Assembly: GCF_029531845.1 (NCBI RefSeq)
Contig: NZ_JAMBPV010000001.1
Location: 310,001 to 374,000 of the forward strand
Length of the DNA stretch: 64,000 nt
Reading direction: 5' to 3'
Origin: Staphylococcus equorum
Lineage (GTDB): Bacteria > Bacillota > Bacilli > Staphylococcales > Staphylococcaceae
This document shows positions 23,478 to 31,902 of this stretch, in pieces. Position numbers and translations under genes: made by a program. The number at the start of each line of letters is the position of its first letter. The first letter of the stretch is position 1. The notes under the pieces are model-generated. The model was not told the DNA's origin and did not search any database. It saw only the letters and a list, made by a program, of their open reading frames with translations.

Positions 23478-24344
23478 ATGGATTTTAGAGATTTAGAGAT
23501 AATAAAAACATTGGATGATGAAAGAAATGTTACAAGAGCTGCGACAAAATTATATGTATCTCAACCTTCGCTAAGTTACAAAATTAATACACTTGAACAA
23601 GAACTTGGAGTGCCATTAATAATACGTACTAAGAAAGGTATTAGATTCACTTCTCAAGGGAGCCATCTCGTTCATTATGCTAGAAAAACATTAAATGGAT
23701 TTAATAAAATGAAAGATTATCTTCACAGTATAGATAATGAGGATGAGGGAGTCATCAGGCTCGGTGTCTCGCAAAATTTAGCTAGATATGATCTGCCTGA
23801 ACTACTTAGTAGTTTTACGAATGATTTTCAAAAAGTTCAATTTAAAATTGTTACTTCTTGGAGTCAGTCTATCTATAAATTAATAGAATCTGATGAAGTT
23901 TCTCTTGCAATCGTAAGAGGCGATGTATCTTGGAAGGGTTATAAAACCCTGTTAAATAAAGAACCAATATGTATAATCAGCAAAGATGAGATTGATTTAG
24001 AAAAATTACCTTCCAAGTCTAGGATAGCTTTTAAGACTGATACAAGATTACAAAATACTATTGATAACTGGTGGAAAGAATCCTACAATGAGCCTCCGAA
24101 TGAAGCGATGTTAATTGATAACTTAGAGTCTTGTTTAAAGTTAGTAGAAAAAGGCATGGGTTATGCAATTGCACCAAATATTGGCGTCAGGGAATATAAA
24201 AACTTAAATATTGTACCTATTAAAAATAAGGAGAATGAAATAATTTATAGAGATACTTGGTTATTATATAGGGAAGAAGAGGATTATCCCTTAATGCAAA
24301 AATTTATTAGACATATTAAAGCGTATTATAAGGATAATAATTAA
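23478..24344 (+). CDS. LysR-family regulator of the tricarboxylate locus
   Basis: A 288-residue LTTR. The HTH reads NVTRAATKLYVSQPSLSYKI with NTLEQELGVPLI, and a linker helix and periplasmic-binding-protein-like effector domain follow (GVSQNLARYDLPELLSSF onward). AAAGGGG precedes the ATG. It lies directly upstream of the TcuA-like dehydrogenase on the same strand. The arrangement of a LysR regulator, a tricarballylate dehydrogenase and a carboxylate transporter parallels tcuR-tcuABC of Salmonella, so it probably senses a tricarboxylate. That role is inferred from neighbours. Confidence 0.85.
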   Translation: MDFRDLEIIKTLDDERNVTRAATKLYVSQPSLSYKINTLEQELGVPLIIRTKKGIRFTSQGSHLVHYARKTLNGFNKMKDYLHSIDNEDEGVIRLGVSQNLARYDLPELLSSFTNDFQKVQFKIVTSWSQSIYKLIESDEVSLAIVRGDVSWKGYKTLLNKEPICIISKDEIDLEKLPSKSRIAFKTDTRLQNTIDNWWKESYNEPPNEAMLIDNLESCLKLVEKGMGYAIAPNIGVREYKNLNIVPIKNKENEIIYRDTWLLYREEEDYPLMQKFIRHIKAYYKDNN

Positions 24345-24418
24345 GAAAAAGAGAATGTCATAAAAAAATTTTATGATGATGAATAAAATATATGTATTTT
24401 CCTTCTTATATTTTATTA

Positions 24419-24456
24419 AGTAATCTAAAGAGAGATACTTTTAGATTACTTTTTTT
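24419..24456 (+). terminator. Hairpin between lysR and the dehydrogenase, terminator or attenuator
   Basis: AGTAATCTAAA and TTTAGATTACT pair over 11 bp around a 10-base loop and are followed by TTTTTT. The next gene's ribosome site (TGGAGGGA) begins only two bases after the T tract, unusually close for a simple terminator. Confidence 0.75.
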
Positions 24457-24470
24457 ATGGAGGGATATTT

Positions 24471-25964
24471 TTGAAGAAATATGACGTAATTGTAGTTGGA
24501 ACAGGAAATGCTGCACTAAGTTCAGCAATATCAGCAAAAGAGAATGGTAGTGAAGTGCTTGTATTAGAAAAAGCTCCCGAAGAAAAAAGAGGGGGGAACT
24601 CAATATTTACTGATGGCGCAATCAGGTTTGCTTACAATGATTTGCAAGGAATAAAAGAAGTTGTCACAGCACTATCCGAAAGCGATTTATCAGAAATACA
24701 AATGCCTGATTATAATACTGAAGATTTTTATGAAGACATTTTAAAAGTAACTAATGGTGAGAGTAATCCAGAATTAGCAAAATTTTTAGCAAACGAGTCA
24801 TTTGAAACTATTTTATGGATGAAAAAACAAGGAGTAGAATTTCAATTAAATGAAAATCAGTACTTTGAAATTAATGGAAACAAAAATTTTTGGGGTGGCT
24901 TACCCATAAAAACAGTGGATAAAGGGATAGGATTAATGAACGCTTTATTTAAAAGATCCCAAGAACTAGGTATCGATATTATATATAGTGCTGAAGTTAA
25001 TAAAATCGAAATGAATCATAATAAAGTATCAGCAGTAACTTACCTGGATAATAATAAGCAAAGGGTAACTGTAAATACTGAGGCTATTATATTAGCATGT
25101 GGTAGTTTTGAAGCGAGTAAAGATAAAAGGGTTAAAAACTTAGGTGAAGAATGGGAAAAAGCAATCGTTAGAGGTACTGAATATAACACAGGTGACGGAA
25201 TAGAAATAGCGACAGAAATTGGAGCTAATAAAGCAGGTCACTATGATGGTTGTCATGCTCATACTACAGATTATAACGCTCCTAAGGTGGGTGATTTTTC
25301 AAAACCTGGTGATATCTATAAAAAATCATCTTATCCGCTGGGCTTAATCATTAATAAAAATGGAAAAAGATTTGTAGATGAAGGTGCTGATTTTAGAAAT
25401 TATACTTATGCAAAATATGGAAAAGAGACTTTGAGACAACCTGATCAAAAAGCTTTTCAAATTTTTGATTCTCAAGTCAGCTCTATGTTGAGAAAAGAAT
25501 ATAATTTAAAAGAAGCGACTAAGATTGTAGCGAACACATTAGAAGAACTAGCTACAAAAATGGATATCAATCCTAATGATTTTGTTGAAATGATTGATGA
25601 ATATAACTCTAGTGTTCAGGATGGAGACTATAACCCAAGTGTGAAAGATGGTAAATCTACAAAAGGTATTAGTCCAGAAAAGACGAATTGGGCTTTAAAA
25701 TTTGATCAGGCCCCTTATTATGCGTTTCCTATTACATGTGGTATTACTTTTGCATTTGGCGGTATCTCTACAAATACTAAAGCTGAAGTTTTAGATGAAC
25801 AAAACAATGCAATAGCTGGATTATTTGTAGCAGGAGAAATGGTAGGGGGATTGTTTTATCATAATTATCCTGGAGGATCTGGTTTAATGTCTGGTTCAGC
25901 TTTTGGTAAAAGAGCTGGAAAATCAGCTGCGGAGTATGTACAAATGAACAAAGTAGATAATTGA
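24471..25964 (+). CDS. tcuA: TcuA-like FAD-dependent dehydrogenase (fumarate reductase/tricarballylate dehydrogenase family)
   Basis: A 497-residue flavoprotein. The N-terminal FAD fold reads VIVVGTGNAALSSAISAKEN with LVLEKAPEE, then RGGNSIFTDGAIR. The flavocytochrome-c catalytic domain follows, with LIINKNGKRFVDEG, and the C-terminal FAD segment reads FGGISTNTKAEVLD and GSGLMSGSAFGKRAGK. No haem or signal peptide is present. The length and GNSIFTDGA form fit TcuA, which oxidises tricarballylate to cis-aconitate. The TctCBA carboxylate transporter downstream supports a tricarboxylate substrate. The electron-transfer partner TcuB is not present. Translation starts at TTG 24471 after GGAGGG. 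Confidence 0.78.
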   Translation: MKKYDVIVVGTGNAALSSAISAKENGSEVLVLEKAPEEKRGGNSIFTDGAIRFAYNDLQGIKEVVTALSESDLSEIQMPDYNTEDFYEDILKVTNGESNPELAKFLANESFETILWMKKQGVEFQLNENQYFEINGNKNFWGGLPIKTVDKGIGLMNALFKRSQELGIDIIYSAEVNKIEMNHNKVSAVTYLDNNKQRVTVNTEAIILACGSFEASKDKRVKNLGEEWEKAIVRGTEYNTGDGIEIATEIGANKAGHYDGCHAHTTDYNAPKVGDFSKPGDIYKKSSYPLGLIINKNGKRFVDEGADFRNYTYAKYGKETLRQPDQKAFQIFDSQVSSMLRKEYNLKEATKIVANTLEELATKMDINPNDFVEMIDEYNSSVQDGDYNPSVKDGKSTKGISPEKTNWALKFDQAPYYAFPITCGITFAFGGISTNTKAEVLDEQNNAIAGLFVAGEMVGGLFYHNYPGGSGLMSGSAFGKRAGKSAAEYVQMNKVDN

Positions 25965-26290
25965 GCATAGTTTTTATATATTGTATAAAAACACAAGTGC
26001 TGTTACGCTTTGTAATAGCCGAATTGGCTAGGTGTTGCAAATAAATATCCATTAGCGACAAGCGTGCATAATGAATTCTATAGGAACCAGTTGCCCTTGA
26101 TTGCTCTGGATGTTTCAACGCAATATGAAATAATGTGGATGCAAGAATGTCATTAAATAATCTGATTATAGTAGCATACATAGCTGACATTTGACCGTTA
26201 TAAAAAATCAGAATTTTCAGTCAAAAAATTGCTGGATTTAATGAGTGATTATGCTCCGTTTAACATTTTTAATTAGAGTATAATGCGAAT
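25965..26290. other. Intergenic region with an unidentified coding-like minus-strand stretch
   Basis: Between tcuA and tctC the minus strand is open from about 26190 into tcuA. Before it enters tcuA it reads smoothly (MSAMYATIIRLFNDILAST, later SYRIHYARLSLMDIYLQHLA) like a real protein, but it has no ribosome site and no family I can name. It may be a gene fragment. Confidence 0.35.
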
Positions 26291-26293
26291 TTT

Positions 26294-26307
26294 TGTAAAC
26301 GCTTTCA
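26294..26307 (+). promoter_or_regulatory. Catabolite response element (cre) of the tct operon
   Basis: TGTAAACGCTTTCA matches the consensus TGWNANCGNTNWCA at every position. It lies 16 bases before the tctC start codon, where CcpA would block transcription when preferred sugars are present. Confidence 0.8.
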
Positions 26308-26322
26308 AAAAGGGGGATTCCG

Positions 26323-27303
26323 ATGAAAAGATGGGTTATTTTAATCATTATTTTTTCAATTGTATTAGCAAGTTGTGGCAATGACAATAAATCAAGTGCA
26401 TCAAACAAGCAATTTCCTGATGAAACGGTTGAAATTGTTGCACCAGCTTCTCCAGGAGGCGGCTGGGATACTACAGCGCGTGCGATACAAAAAATCATGA
26501 TCGATGAAGACTTGACCAAACAAAACGTCAATGTGATTAATAAACCTGGAGGCGGTGGAGAAATAGGGTGGCAATATTTAAAATCACGTTCACCCAATAC
26601 GATTTCTATCAACTCAAGTTTATTATTATCTAACAATGAATTAGGATTAAGTGATTTAGGTGCCGATGACTTTACACCTATTGCAATTTTAGCAACTGAG
26701 TGGATTAGTTTAACTGCATCTAATCAATCGAACTTAGATTCTGGTAAGGGAGTAATGGAAAAATTAAAAGATGATCCAGAATCCTTAACTATAGGTGTTG
26801 CACCAGGTTTAGGCAACAATGATCACTTAGCTTTTGTACAGGCAGCTAAGGCGTATGGCGTTGATGTAGATAAAATAGATTTCCTTGTATATAAAAGTGG
26901 AGGAGATCTACAAACCGCTTTATTAGGTGGACATGTAGATGTTGCCTCTACTTCTGTCTCTGAAGTAAAAGAACAACACCAGACTGGAAAGTTAAAAATG
27001 TTGGCAGTGACTTCTGATAAACCAGTTGAAGGTATTGAAGAGGTGCCTACATGGAAAGAACAAGGCATTGATGTCGTCTTTCCACATTGGCGTGGTGTGA
27101 TGGGGCCGAAAGATATGACGCCAGAACAAATTGCCTATTGGGATGAAACTATGAAAGATGTAGTGAAATCGGATAGATGGCAAAAAATAAGAAAGAATAA
27201 TGATTGGGAAAACTACTACAAAGACAGTCAAGAAAGCGAGAAATTTTTAAAAGATCAACGTAAAAAATATAAAGAATTAGTCAAAGATTCAGGAATGAAA
27301 TAA
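26323..27303 (+). CDS. tctC: Tripartite tricarboxylate transporter, substrate-binding lipoprotein
   Basis: A 326-residue lipoprotein. The signal peptide ends in LASC (lipobox Cys19), anchoring it outside the membrane. The mature part carries the TctC/Bug signature APASPGGGWDTTARAIQ, which forms the carboxylate-binding loop, and later the YKSGGDLQTALLGGHVDVAS segment. TctC proteins deliver citrate or related tri- and dicarboxylates to TctAB, which is driven by an ion gradient. AAAGGGGG precedes the ATG, and a cre site sits just before that. It is first in a tctC-tctB-tctA operon with gaps of 13-14 bases. Confidence 0.92.
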   Translation: MKRWVILIIIFSIVLASCGNDNKSSASNKQFPDETVEIVAPASPGGGWDTTARAIQKIMIDEDLTKQNVNVINKPGGGGEIGWQYLKSRSPNTISINSSLLLSNNELGLSDLGADDFTPIAILATEWISLTASNQSNLDSGKGVMEKLKDDPESLTIGVAPGLGNNDHLAFVQAAKAYGVDVDKIDFLVYKSGGDLQTALLGGHVDVASTSVSEVKEQHQTGKLKMLAVTSDKPVEGIEEVPTWKEQGIDVVFPHWRGVMGPKDMTPEQIAYWDETMKDVVKSDRWQKIRKNNDWENYYKDSQESEKFLKDQRKKYKELVKDSGMK

Positions 27304-27316
27304 AGGGGGAGTATGA

Positions 27317-27760
27317 ATGTCGCGACTTGTCTTTCCAGTATTATTAATATTATTTGGTGTTATTTATTTAGTGTTGACTTTAAATATACCTAAATCAAAT
27401 ATTGGCAATCCAAATAGTCCAATGTATTTTCCAATGTTAGTTGGTTTATTGCTTCTGATAATGAGCATTGTTTATTTCTTTCAAGAATTTAAAAAACGTC
27501 ACGAAACATTTACGGCATTTTCTCAATTATTAGAGAGAAAAACGTTTATACGTATTGTATTAACCATTGTGCTTACAATAATATATGCTTTAATATTCGA
27601 ACGTCTCGGTTTTTTAATTTCAACAATTATATTTTTAGGTGCCATTATGTTCTTAATTAACGGATATAAAAGATGGTTACAAAATATTTTAGTTACGGTG
27701 ATTTTTTCTGGCATTGCATGGTACACATTCGCACAATTATTGAATGTCAGTTTACCTTAA
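27317..27760 (+). CDS. tctB: Tripartite tricarboxylate transporter, small membrane subunit
   Basis: A 147-residue protein with four membrane helices, the usual TctB size and layout: a short N-terminal helix, the PMYFPMLVGLLLLIMS second helix, a charged cytoplasmic loop (FKKRHETF), and a C-terminal helix pair. TctB is poorly conserved, so identification rests on topology and position between tctC and tctA. AAAGGGGGAG provides the ribosome site. Confidence 0.88.
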   Translation: MSRLVFPVLLILFGVIYLVLTLNIPKSNIGNPNSPMYFPMLVGLLLLIMSIVYFFQEFKKRHETFTAFSQLLERKTFIRIVLTIVLTIIYALIFERLGFLISTIIFLGAIMFLINGYKRWLQNILVTVIFSGIAWYTFAQLLNVSLP

Positions 27761-27774
27761 GGAGGGTGATTTAA

Positions 27775-29274
27775 ATGGGGATTGATGCAGGTAGTTTTTT
27801 AGAAGGATTATCAACTGCGTTTCATCCGATGAACCTTTTATGGGTACTTATCGGTGGTTTTCTAGGTACAGTGGTAGGTATGTTACCTGGATTAGGACCT
27901 GCGACTGCGGTTGCAGTACTCATACCTGTGACATTTGGTATGGAACCAGTAAGCGCATTGATTTTAATGGTTTCAATTTATTATGGTGCCATGTACGGTG
28001 GCTCGAGAAGTTCGATTTTATTAAATACGCCAGGTGATGGCTCAGCCATTGCAGCTACATTTGATGGTTACCCAATGACCAAAAAAGGAGAGGCGGGTAA
28101 AGCGCTAACGATCTCAGCTATCGCTTCATTAATCGGAGGTATTACTGCAGTGTTTGGTTTTATCATTTTAGCCAAGCCGCTGTCTGATTTCGCTTTAAAA
28201 TTTGGTCCACAAGAATATTTTTTACTATTCTTATTTACACTTTCAGCTATTGTAACTTTATCATCTGGGCAGATGGTTAAAGGGTTTATTGCCACGAGTA
28301 TAGGTTTAATTATTAGTACGGTAGGTGTTGATTTACAAACAAGTATTTATCGTTTCACTTTTGATATTCCTCATTTAAGTGAAGGTATCAACTTCTTAGT
28401 CGTTATCATTGGGGTATATGCTGTAGCAGAAGTATTATATAATTATTTATATTTACACGCATTGAAACCACCTAAAGCTGATGTAGGGTCAATGAAATTA
28501 TCAAAAGAAGATTGGAAAAAAACAAGAGGTGCTATGTTTCGACAAAGTCCCATTGGATTCCTAATTGGTGTTTTACCAGGAGCAGGCGGCTCTATTGCGG
28601 CAATGCTAAGCTATTCAACCGAAAAACAAATATCTAAAAATGGTAAGAATTTTGGGAAAGGTCAAATAGAGGGCGTAGCTGCACCAGAATCTTCTAATAA
28701 CGCTGCTTCAGTAGGCGCTTTAATACCGTTATTAACGATGGGTGTACCAGGGTCAGGGACAACGGCTGTAATTTTAGGTGCGGTCGTTATGTTAGGCTTA
28801 CAACCAGGACCATTATTATTTGCAAATGAGCCTGAAATAATATGGACACTCGTAAATAGTATGTTTATCGGTAACATATTCTTGGTTATTTTAAATATTG
28901 CTTTAATAGGCTTGCTACTAAAGATATTACGCACACCACCCAAAGTTTTATATCCACTTATTTTGGTGCTAGCGTTTATAGGTACATATACATTAGGTTA
29001 TAGTATAACTGACTTCTATATTTTAATTATTTTCGGTATTATTGGATTAGTTATGAAATTATTAGACTTTCCGCTTGCACCTTTGATTTTAGCAGCGATT
29101 ATAGGTTCAGATATGGAACAAAATTTCCGTAAAAGCTTAATAGTTAGTAATAACAATGTAGGAGATATATTTTGGGGATCCCCAATTAGTCTCGTGTTAA
29201 CATTGATGACTATTTTAGCGTTGTTTTATCCGCTGATTATAAAAGGATTTAAAAGAATGAGACTGAAAAAATAA
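27775..29274 (+). CDS. tctA: Tripartite tricarboxylate transporter, large permease
   Basis: A 499-residue permease with about 12 membrane helices. TctA signatures are clear: GTVVGMLPGLGPATAVAVL, YGAMYGGSRSSILLNTPGD, the internally repeated IGVLPGAGGSIAAMLSY, and GVPGSGTTAVILGAV. The twofold GxLPGxG repeat reflects the inverted-repeat fold of this family. It ends the operon, with a strong terminator about 55 bases downstream. With TcuA it would provide uptake and oxidation of a tricarboxylate. Confidence 0.95.
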   Translation: MGIDAGSFLEGLSTAFHPMNLLWVLIGGFLGTVVGMLPGLGPATAVAVLIPVTFGMEPVSALILMVSIYYGAMYGGSRSSILLNTPGDGSAIAATFDGYPMTKKGEAGKALTISAIASLIGGITAVFGFIILAKPLSDFALKFGPQEYFLLFLFTLSAIVTLSSGQMVKGFIATSIGLIISTVGVDLQTSIYRFTFDIPHLSEGINFLVVIIGVYAVAEVLYNYLYLHALKPPKADVGSMKLSKEDWKKTRGAMFRQSPIGFLIGVLPGAGGSIAAMLSYSTEKQISKNGKNFGKGQIEGVAAPESSNNAASVGALIPLLTMGVPGSGTTAVILGAVVMLGLQPGPLLFANEPEIIWTLVNSMFIGNIFLVILNIALIGLLLKILRTPPKVLYPLILVLAFIGTYTLGYSITDFYILIIFGIIGLVMKLLDFPLAPLILAAIIGSDMEQNFRKSLIVSNNNVGDIFWGSPISLVLTLMTILALFYPLIIKGFKRMRLKK

Positions 29275-29330
29275 CATAAAGAAACTGTTCGTTTTACCAG
29301 ACAGGGAACCATTAAATTAGAAACTCAACA

Positions 29331-29388
29331 AAAACTAGGCTGCTAATCTCCTGAATGTTATAGGAGATTAGCAGCCTAGTTTTTTTTA
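29331..29388 (+). terminator. Strong terminator of the tct operon
   Basis: AAAACTAGGCTGCTAATCTC and the next two bases (29331-29352) pair perfectly with 29362-29383 over 22 bp around a 9-base loop. An eight-T run overlaps the stem end. Confidence 0.95.
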
Positions 29389-29534
29389 TTTTCATTCTTT
29401 TGGCCTCGGCTATTTTTGAATTTTTCTCTCTAATCTAATTGGGATTGTTTGTTATTGCTAATTTAGAATATATATTTGGGGGTATTATATAAGTAATAGT
29501 CGTCTAAATACTTACCACTAGGAGGTTAGTGTAT

Positions 29535-29966
29535 ATGTTTGAAAATATATTATTACCTTATGATTTCGAAAATGATTTTAGTGCTATTCCTGACCATTTA
29601 GCAAAAATGGTTGATACAGATTCAATTGTTACAGTTTATCATGTTGTTGAAGAAGCTAATTTTGCAACTAATTTAGAAAATTATATTGAACATAAGAGTG
29701 ATATTATTAGAGAAAAAGAAAGTAATCTTGCTCCGTTTTTACACGAATTAGATGAAAAACAGATTCAATATAAAGTAGAGATAGATTTTGGACCTGTTAA
29801 AGATACAATCTTAGAAAAAATCACTTCTGGAGATAGTAATAAAGGTGACTTCGATTTAGTAATTATGAGTAACCATAGAGTGAGCTTGAATATTAAGCAT
29901 GTTTTAGGAGATGTTACACATAAGATTGCTAAAAGGAGTTCTGTCCCAGTATTGATTGTGAAATAA
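29535..29966 (+). CDS. Universal stress protein (UspA family)
   Basis: A 143-residue cytosolic protein. It begins MFENILLPYDFENDFSAIPD as in UspA, has the central VDFGP-like segment (VEIDFGPVKDTILEKI) and ends DLVIMSNHRVSLNIKHVLGD with VTHKIAKRSSVPVLIVK. In ATP-binding Usps the loop is GxRGxxxxxxGSV; here it is SNHRVSLNIKHVLGDV, so nucleotide binding may be altered. AGGAGG lies nine bases before the chosen ATG; a GTG six bases upstream is too close to it. It is a single gene with its own terminator. Confidence 0.85.
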   Translation: MFENILLPYDFENDFSAIPDHLAKMVDTDSIVTVYHVVEEANFATNLENYIEHKSDIIREKESNLAPFLHELDEKQIQYKVEIDFGPVKDTILEKITSGDSNKGDFDLVIMSNHRVSLNIKHVLGDVTHKIAKRSSVPVLIVK

Positions 29967-30063
29967 GGATAAAAAGTAGGACAAGCCTATTAAAATAAAC
30001 ATCATACCTGAATGTTTTTAATATATACTGACCTAAAAACCACTATAATTTTATAAAGATATA

Positions 30064-30118
30064 TGCCCCCTTCAAAGTACATGCTGAAAAAGTAGGGGTT
30101 TTGAAGGGTTTTTTAAAA
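30064..30118 (+). terminator. Terminator of the Usp gene
   Basis: CCCTTCAAA pairs with TTTGAAGGG, with extra pairing CCCC/GGGG inside, and is followed by TTTTTT. Confidence 0.75.
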
Positions 30119-30216
30119 TTCTCTAATCTAAGCGCACCTTTAGCAAATTTATTTATTAATTTGCTATGTAAAATAATAAATTTTTGCATAATTTTCAAGA
30201 ATGATGGTATATTACA

Positions 30217-30230
30217 TGTAAGGGCTTACA
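30217..30230 (+). promoter_or_regulatory. cre-like palindrome before fadX
   Basis: TGTAAGGGCTTACA differs from the ideal cre TGTAAGCGCTTACA at one central base. It lies about 80 bases before fadX and about 5 bases after a -10-like TATATTACA, a fitting place for CcpA repression of the fatty-acid operon. Confidence 0.6.
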
Positions 30231-30309
30231 TTTATTTCAAAGGAGAGGTTTCTCAAGGGGAAAATGATAGATAAAATAGCCGGATTAAATAAGGATAGGA
30301 GTCGCAAGT

Positions 30310-31884
30310 ATGAAAATTATTCCGTTTTCAGATTTGAAAGACATCATTAATGAAGGTGATGTGATAGCCCTAGCAGCATTATCAACGGCTAACTTACCAG
30401 CTGAGATTCTCAAAACGTTAGTCGATCAACATGATGAGTACCAAACACCTAAAGCCTTCACTTTTATGTTAGCAAATGATATTAGTGATTATCGTGGTGA
30501 CAGTTATGATTTAGATTCTTTTGTATCAAGGGGTATGATCAAACGATTAATCACAAGTATTATTACTGGCTCACCTAAGACAATCAATGCAATGCGTAAT
30601 AATGATATTGAAGCCTATTACGTGCCTCAAGGTGTTATTACAACGCATTATCGTAGTAAAACATATGCTTCACCAGGAACAATTACTAAGATTGGGCTTA
30701 ATACAAATGTCGATCCTAGATATTCTGGTGGCAAAGTCAATACACGTACGACAGAGGATTTAGTATCTTTAATTGAAATCAAGGGAGAAACATATTTAAA
30801 TTATGATTTTCCAGAAATTGATGTCGCATTGTTACGAGGTACATACGCCGATACAGAAGGTAATATTTATATGACCCATGAAGCACATCTTGGAGAGGGT
30901 TACAGCGTTGCAGCGGCTACACATAAGCATAAAGGGAAAGTTATTGTGCAAGTGAAAGCAGTAATCCAAAGTGGGCGTTTCAATCCGAGTGACGTATTTA
31001 TTCCGGGTAAACTTGTAGATTATGTTGTAGTTAATAGTAATCCGAAATATCACAGACAGGTTGTCCAAACACAATATGACCCAGCACTTTCAGGACATTA
31101 CCAGATTACTGAGATGCGAGAGCCATATATAGCATTAGGTACCCGTAAAGTGATTTTGAGACGTGCAGCTCAATATTTACTTGAAGGAGACGTAATCAGT
31201 ATTGGTTTTGGCATTAATAATGAATTGTCGAATGTTTTAGAAGAGGAGCAGGCCAATCATTTAGTTCAAACGAATATAGATACAGGTGTTTTTGGTGGCT
31301 TGATTAGTAGTGGTAATTACTTTGGTATGAACTACAATCTAAGTGCACGCTTGAGACACGAGTTAACATGGGATTTTATCTATAACGATGGCATAGATGT
31401 TGCATTCCTAAGCTTTGCTGAAGTTGACCAATATGGCAACGTTAATGTGTCTAAGTTTGGAGACAAAATGAATGGTTGTGGCGGTTTTATCGATATTAGC
31501 CAATCAGTTAAAAGGATTGTTTTTTCAGCTTCAATGGTTGTTGGGGGTCAACTAAATTTTGCGAATGGTGAAGTTCAAGTGGAAACACAAGGGAAAGCAC
31601 CTAAATTTGTAAAACAAGTTGGCAACATAGATTTTAATGTTGAAAATGCACAAAAATTAGCGCAGGAAGTTTATTTTGTTACCGAACGCGCAGTATTTGA
31701 ACTGACGGACAAAGGTATTAAATTAATTGAAATTACACCTGGTTTAGATTTAGAACGAGATATTTTAGCAAATATGGAGTTTCAACCAATCATTTCTGAC
31801 GAGATTAACATAACACAGAGTGATATTTATCAAAAAACATGGGGAGGTCTGTCTCAGGTAATTAAGTCGGAAGATCGTATTTAA
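30310..31884 (+). CDS. fadX: Acyl-CoA:acetate/propionate CoA-transferase of the fad operon
   Basis: A 524-residue family I CoA-transferase with fused alpha and beta halves, as in propionate CoA-transferase and S. aureus FadX. Visible features are the N-terminal MKIIPFSDLKDIINEGDVIA, the RGTYADTEGNIYMTHEA segment in the alpha half, and ISIGFGINNELSNVLEEE with TGVFGG in the beta half, where the catalytic Glu is expected. It would move CoA between short- or medium-chain acids and acetyl-CoA, feeding or draining beta-oxidation. AGGAGT precedes the ATG. It heads the operon fadX-fadE-fadD-fadB-fadA, whose order matches S. aureus. Confidence 0.9.
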   Translation: MKIIPFSDLKDIINEGDVIALAALSTANLPAEILKTLVDQHDEYQTPKAFTFMLANDISDYRGDSYDLDSFVSRGMIKRLITSIITGSPKTINAMRNNDIEAYYVPQGVITTHYRSKTYASPGTITKIGLNTNVDPRYSGGKVNTRTTEDLVSLIEIKGETYLNYDFPEIDVALLRGTYADTEGNIYMTHEAHLGEGYSVAAATHKHKGKVIVQVKAVIQSGRFNPSDVFIPGKLVDYVVVNSNPKYHRQVVQTQYDPALSGHYQITEMREPYIALGTRKVILRRAAQYLLEGDVISIGFGINNELSNVLEEEQANHLVQTNIDTGVFGGLISSGNYFGMNYNLSARLRHELTWDFIYNDGIDVAFLSFAEVDQYGNVNVSKFGDKMNGCGGFIDISQSVKRIVFSASMVVGGQLNFANGEVQVETQGKAPKFVKQVGNIDFNVENAQKLAQEVYFVTERAVFELTDKGIKLIEITPGLDLERDILANMEFQPIISDEINITQSDIYQKTWGGLSQVIKSEDRI

Positions 31885-31902
31885 ATTAAGGGGGAGAAAA
31901 AT

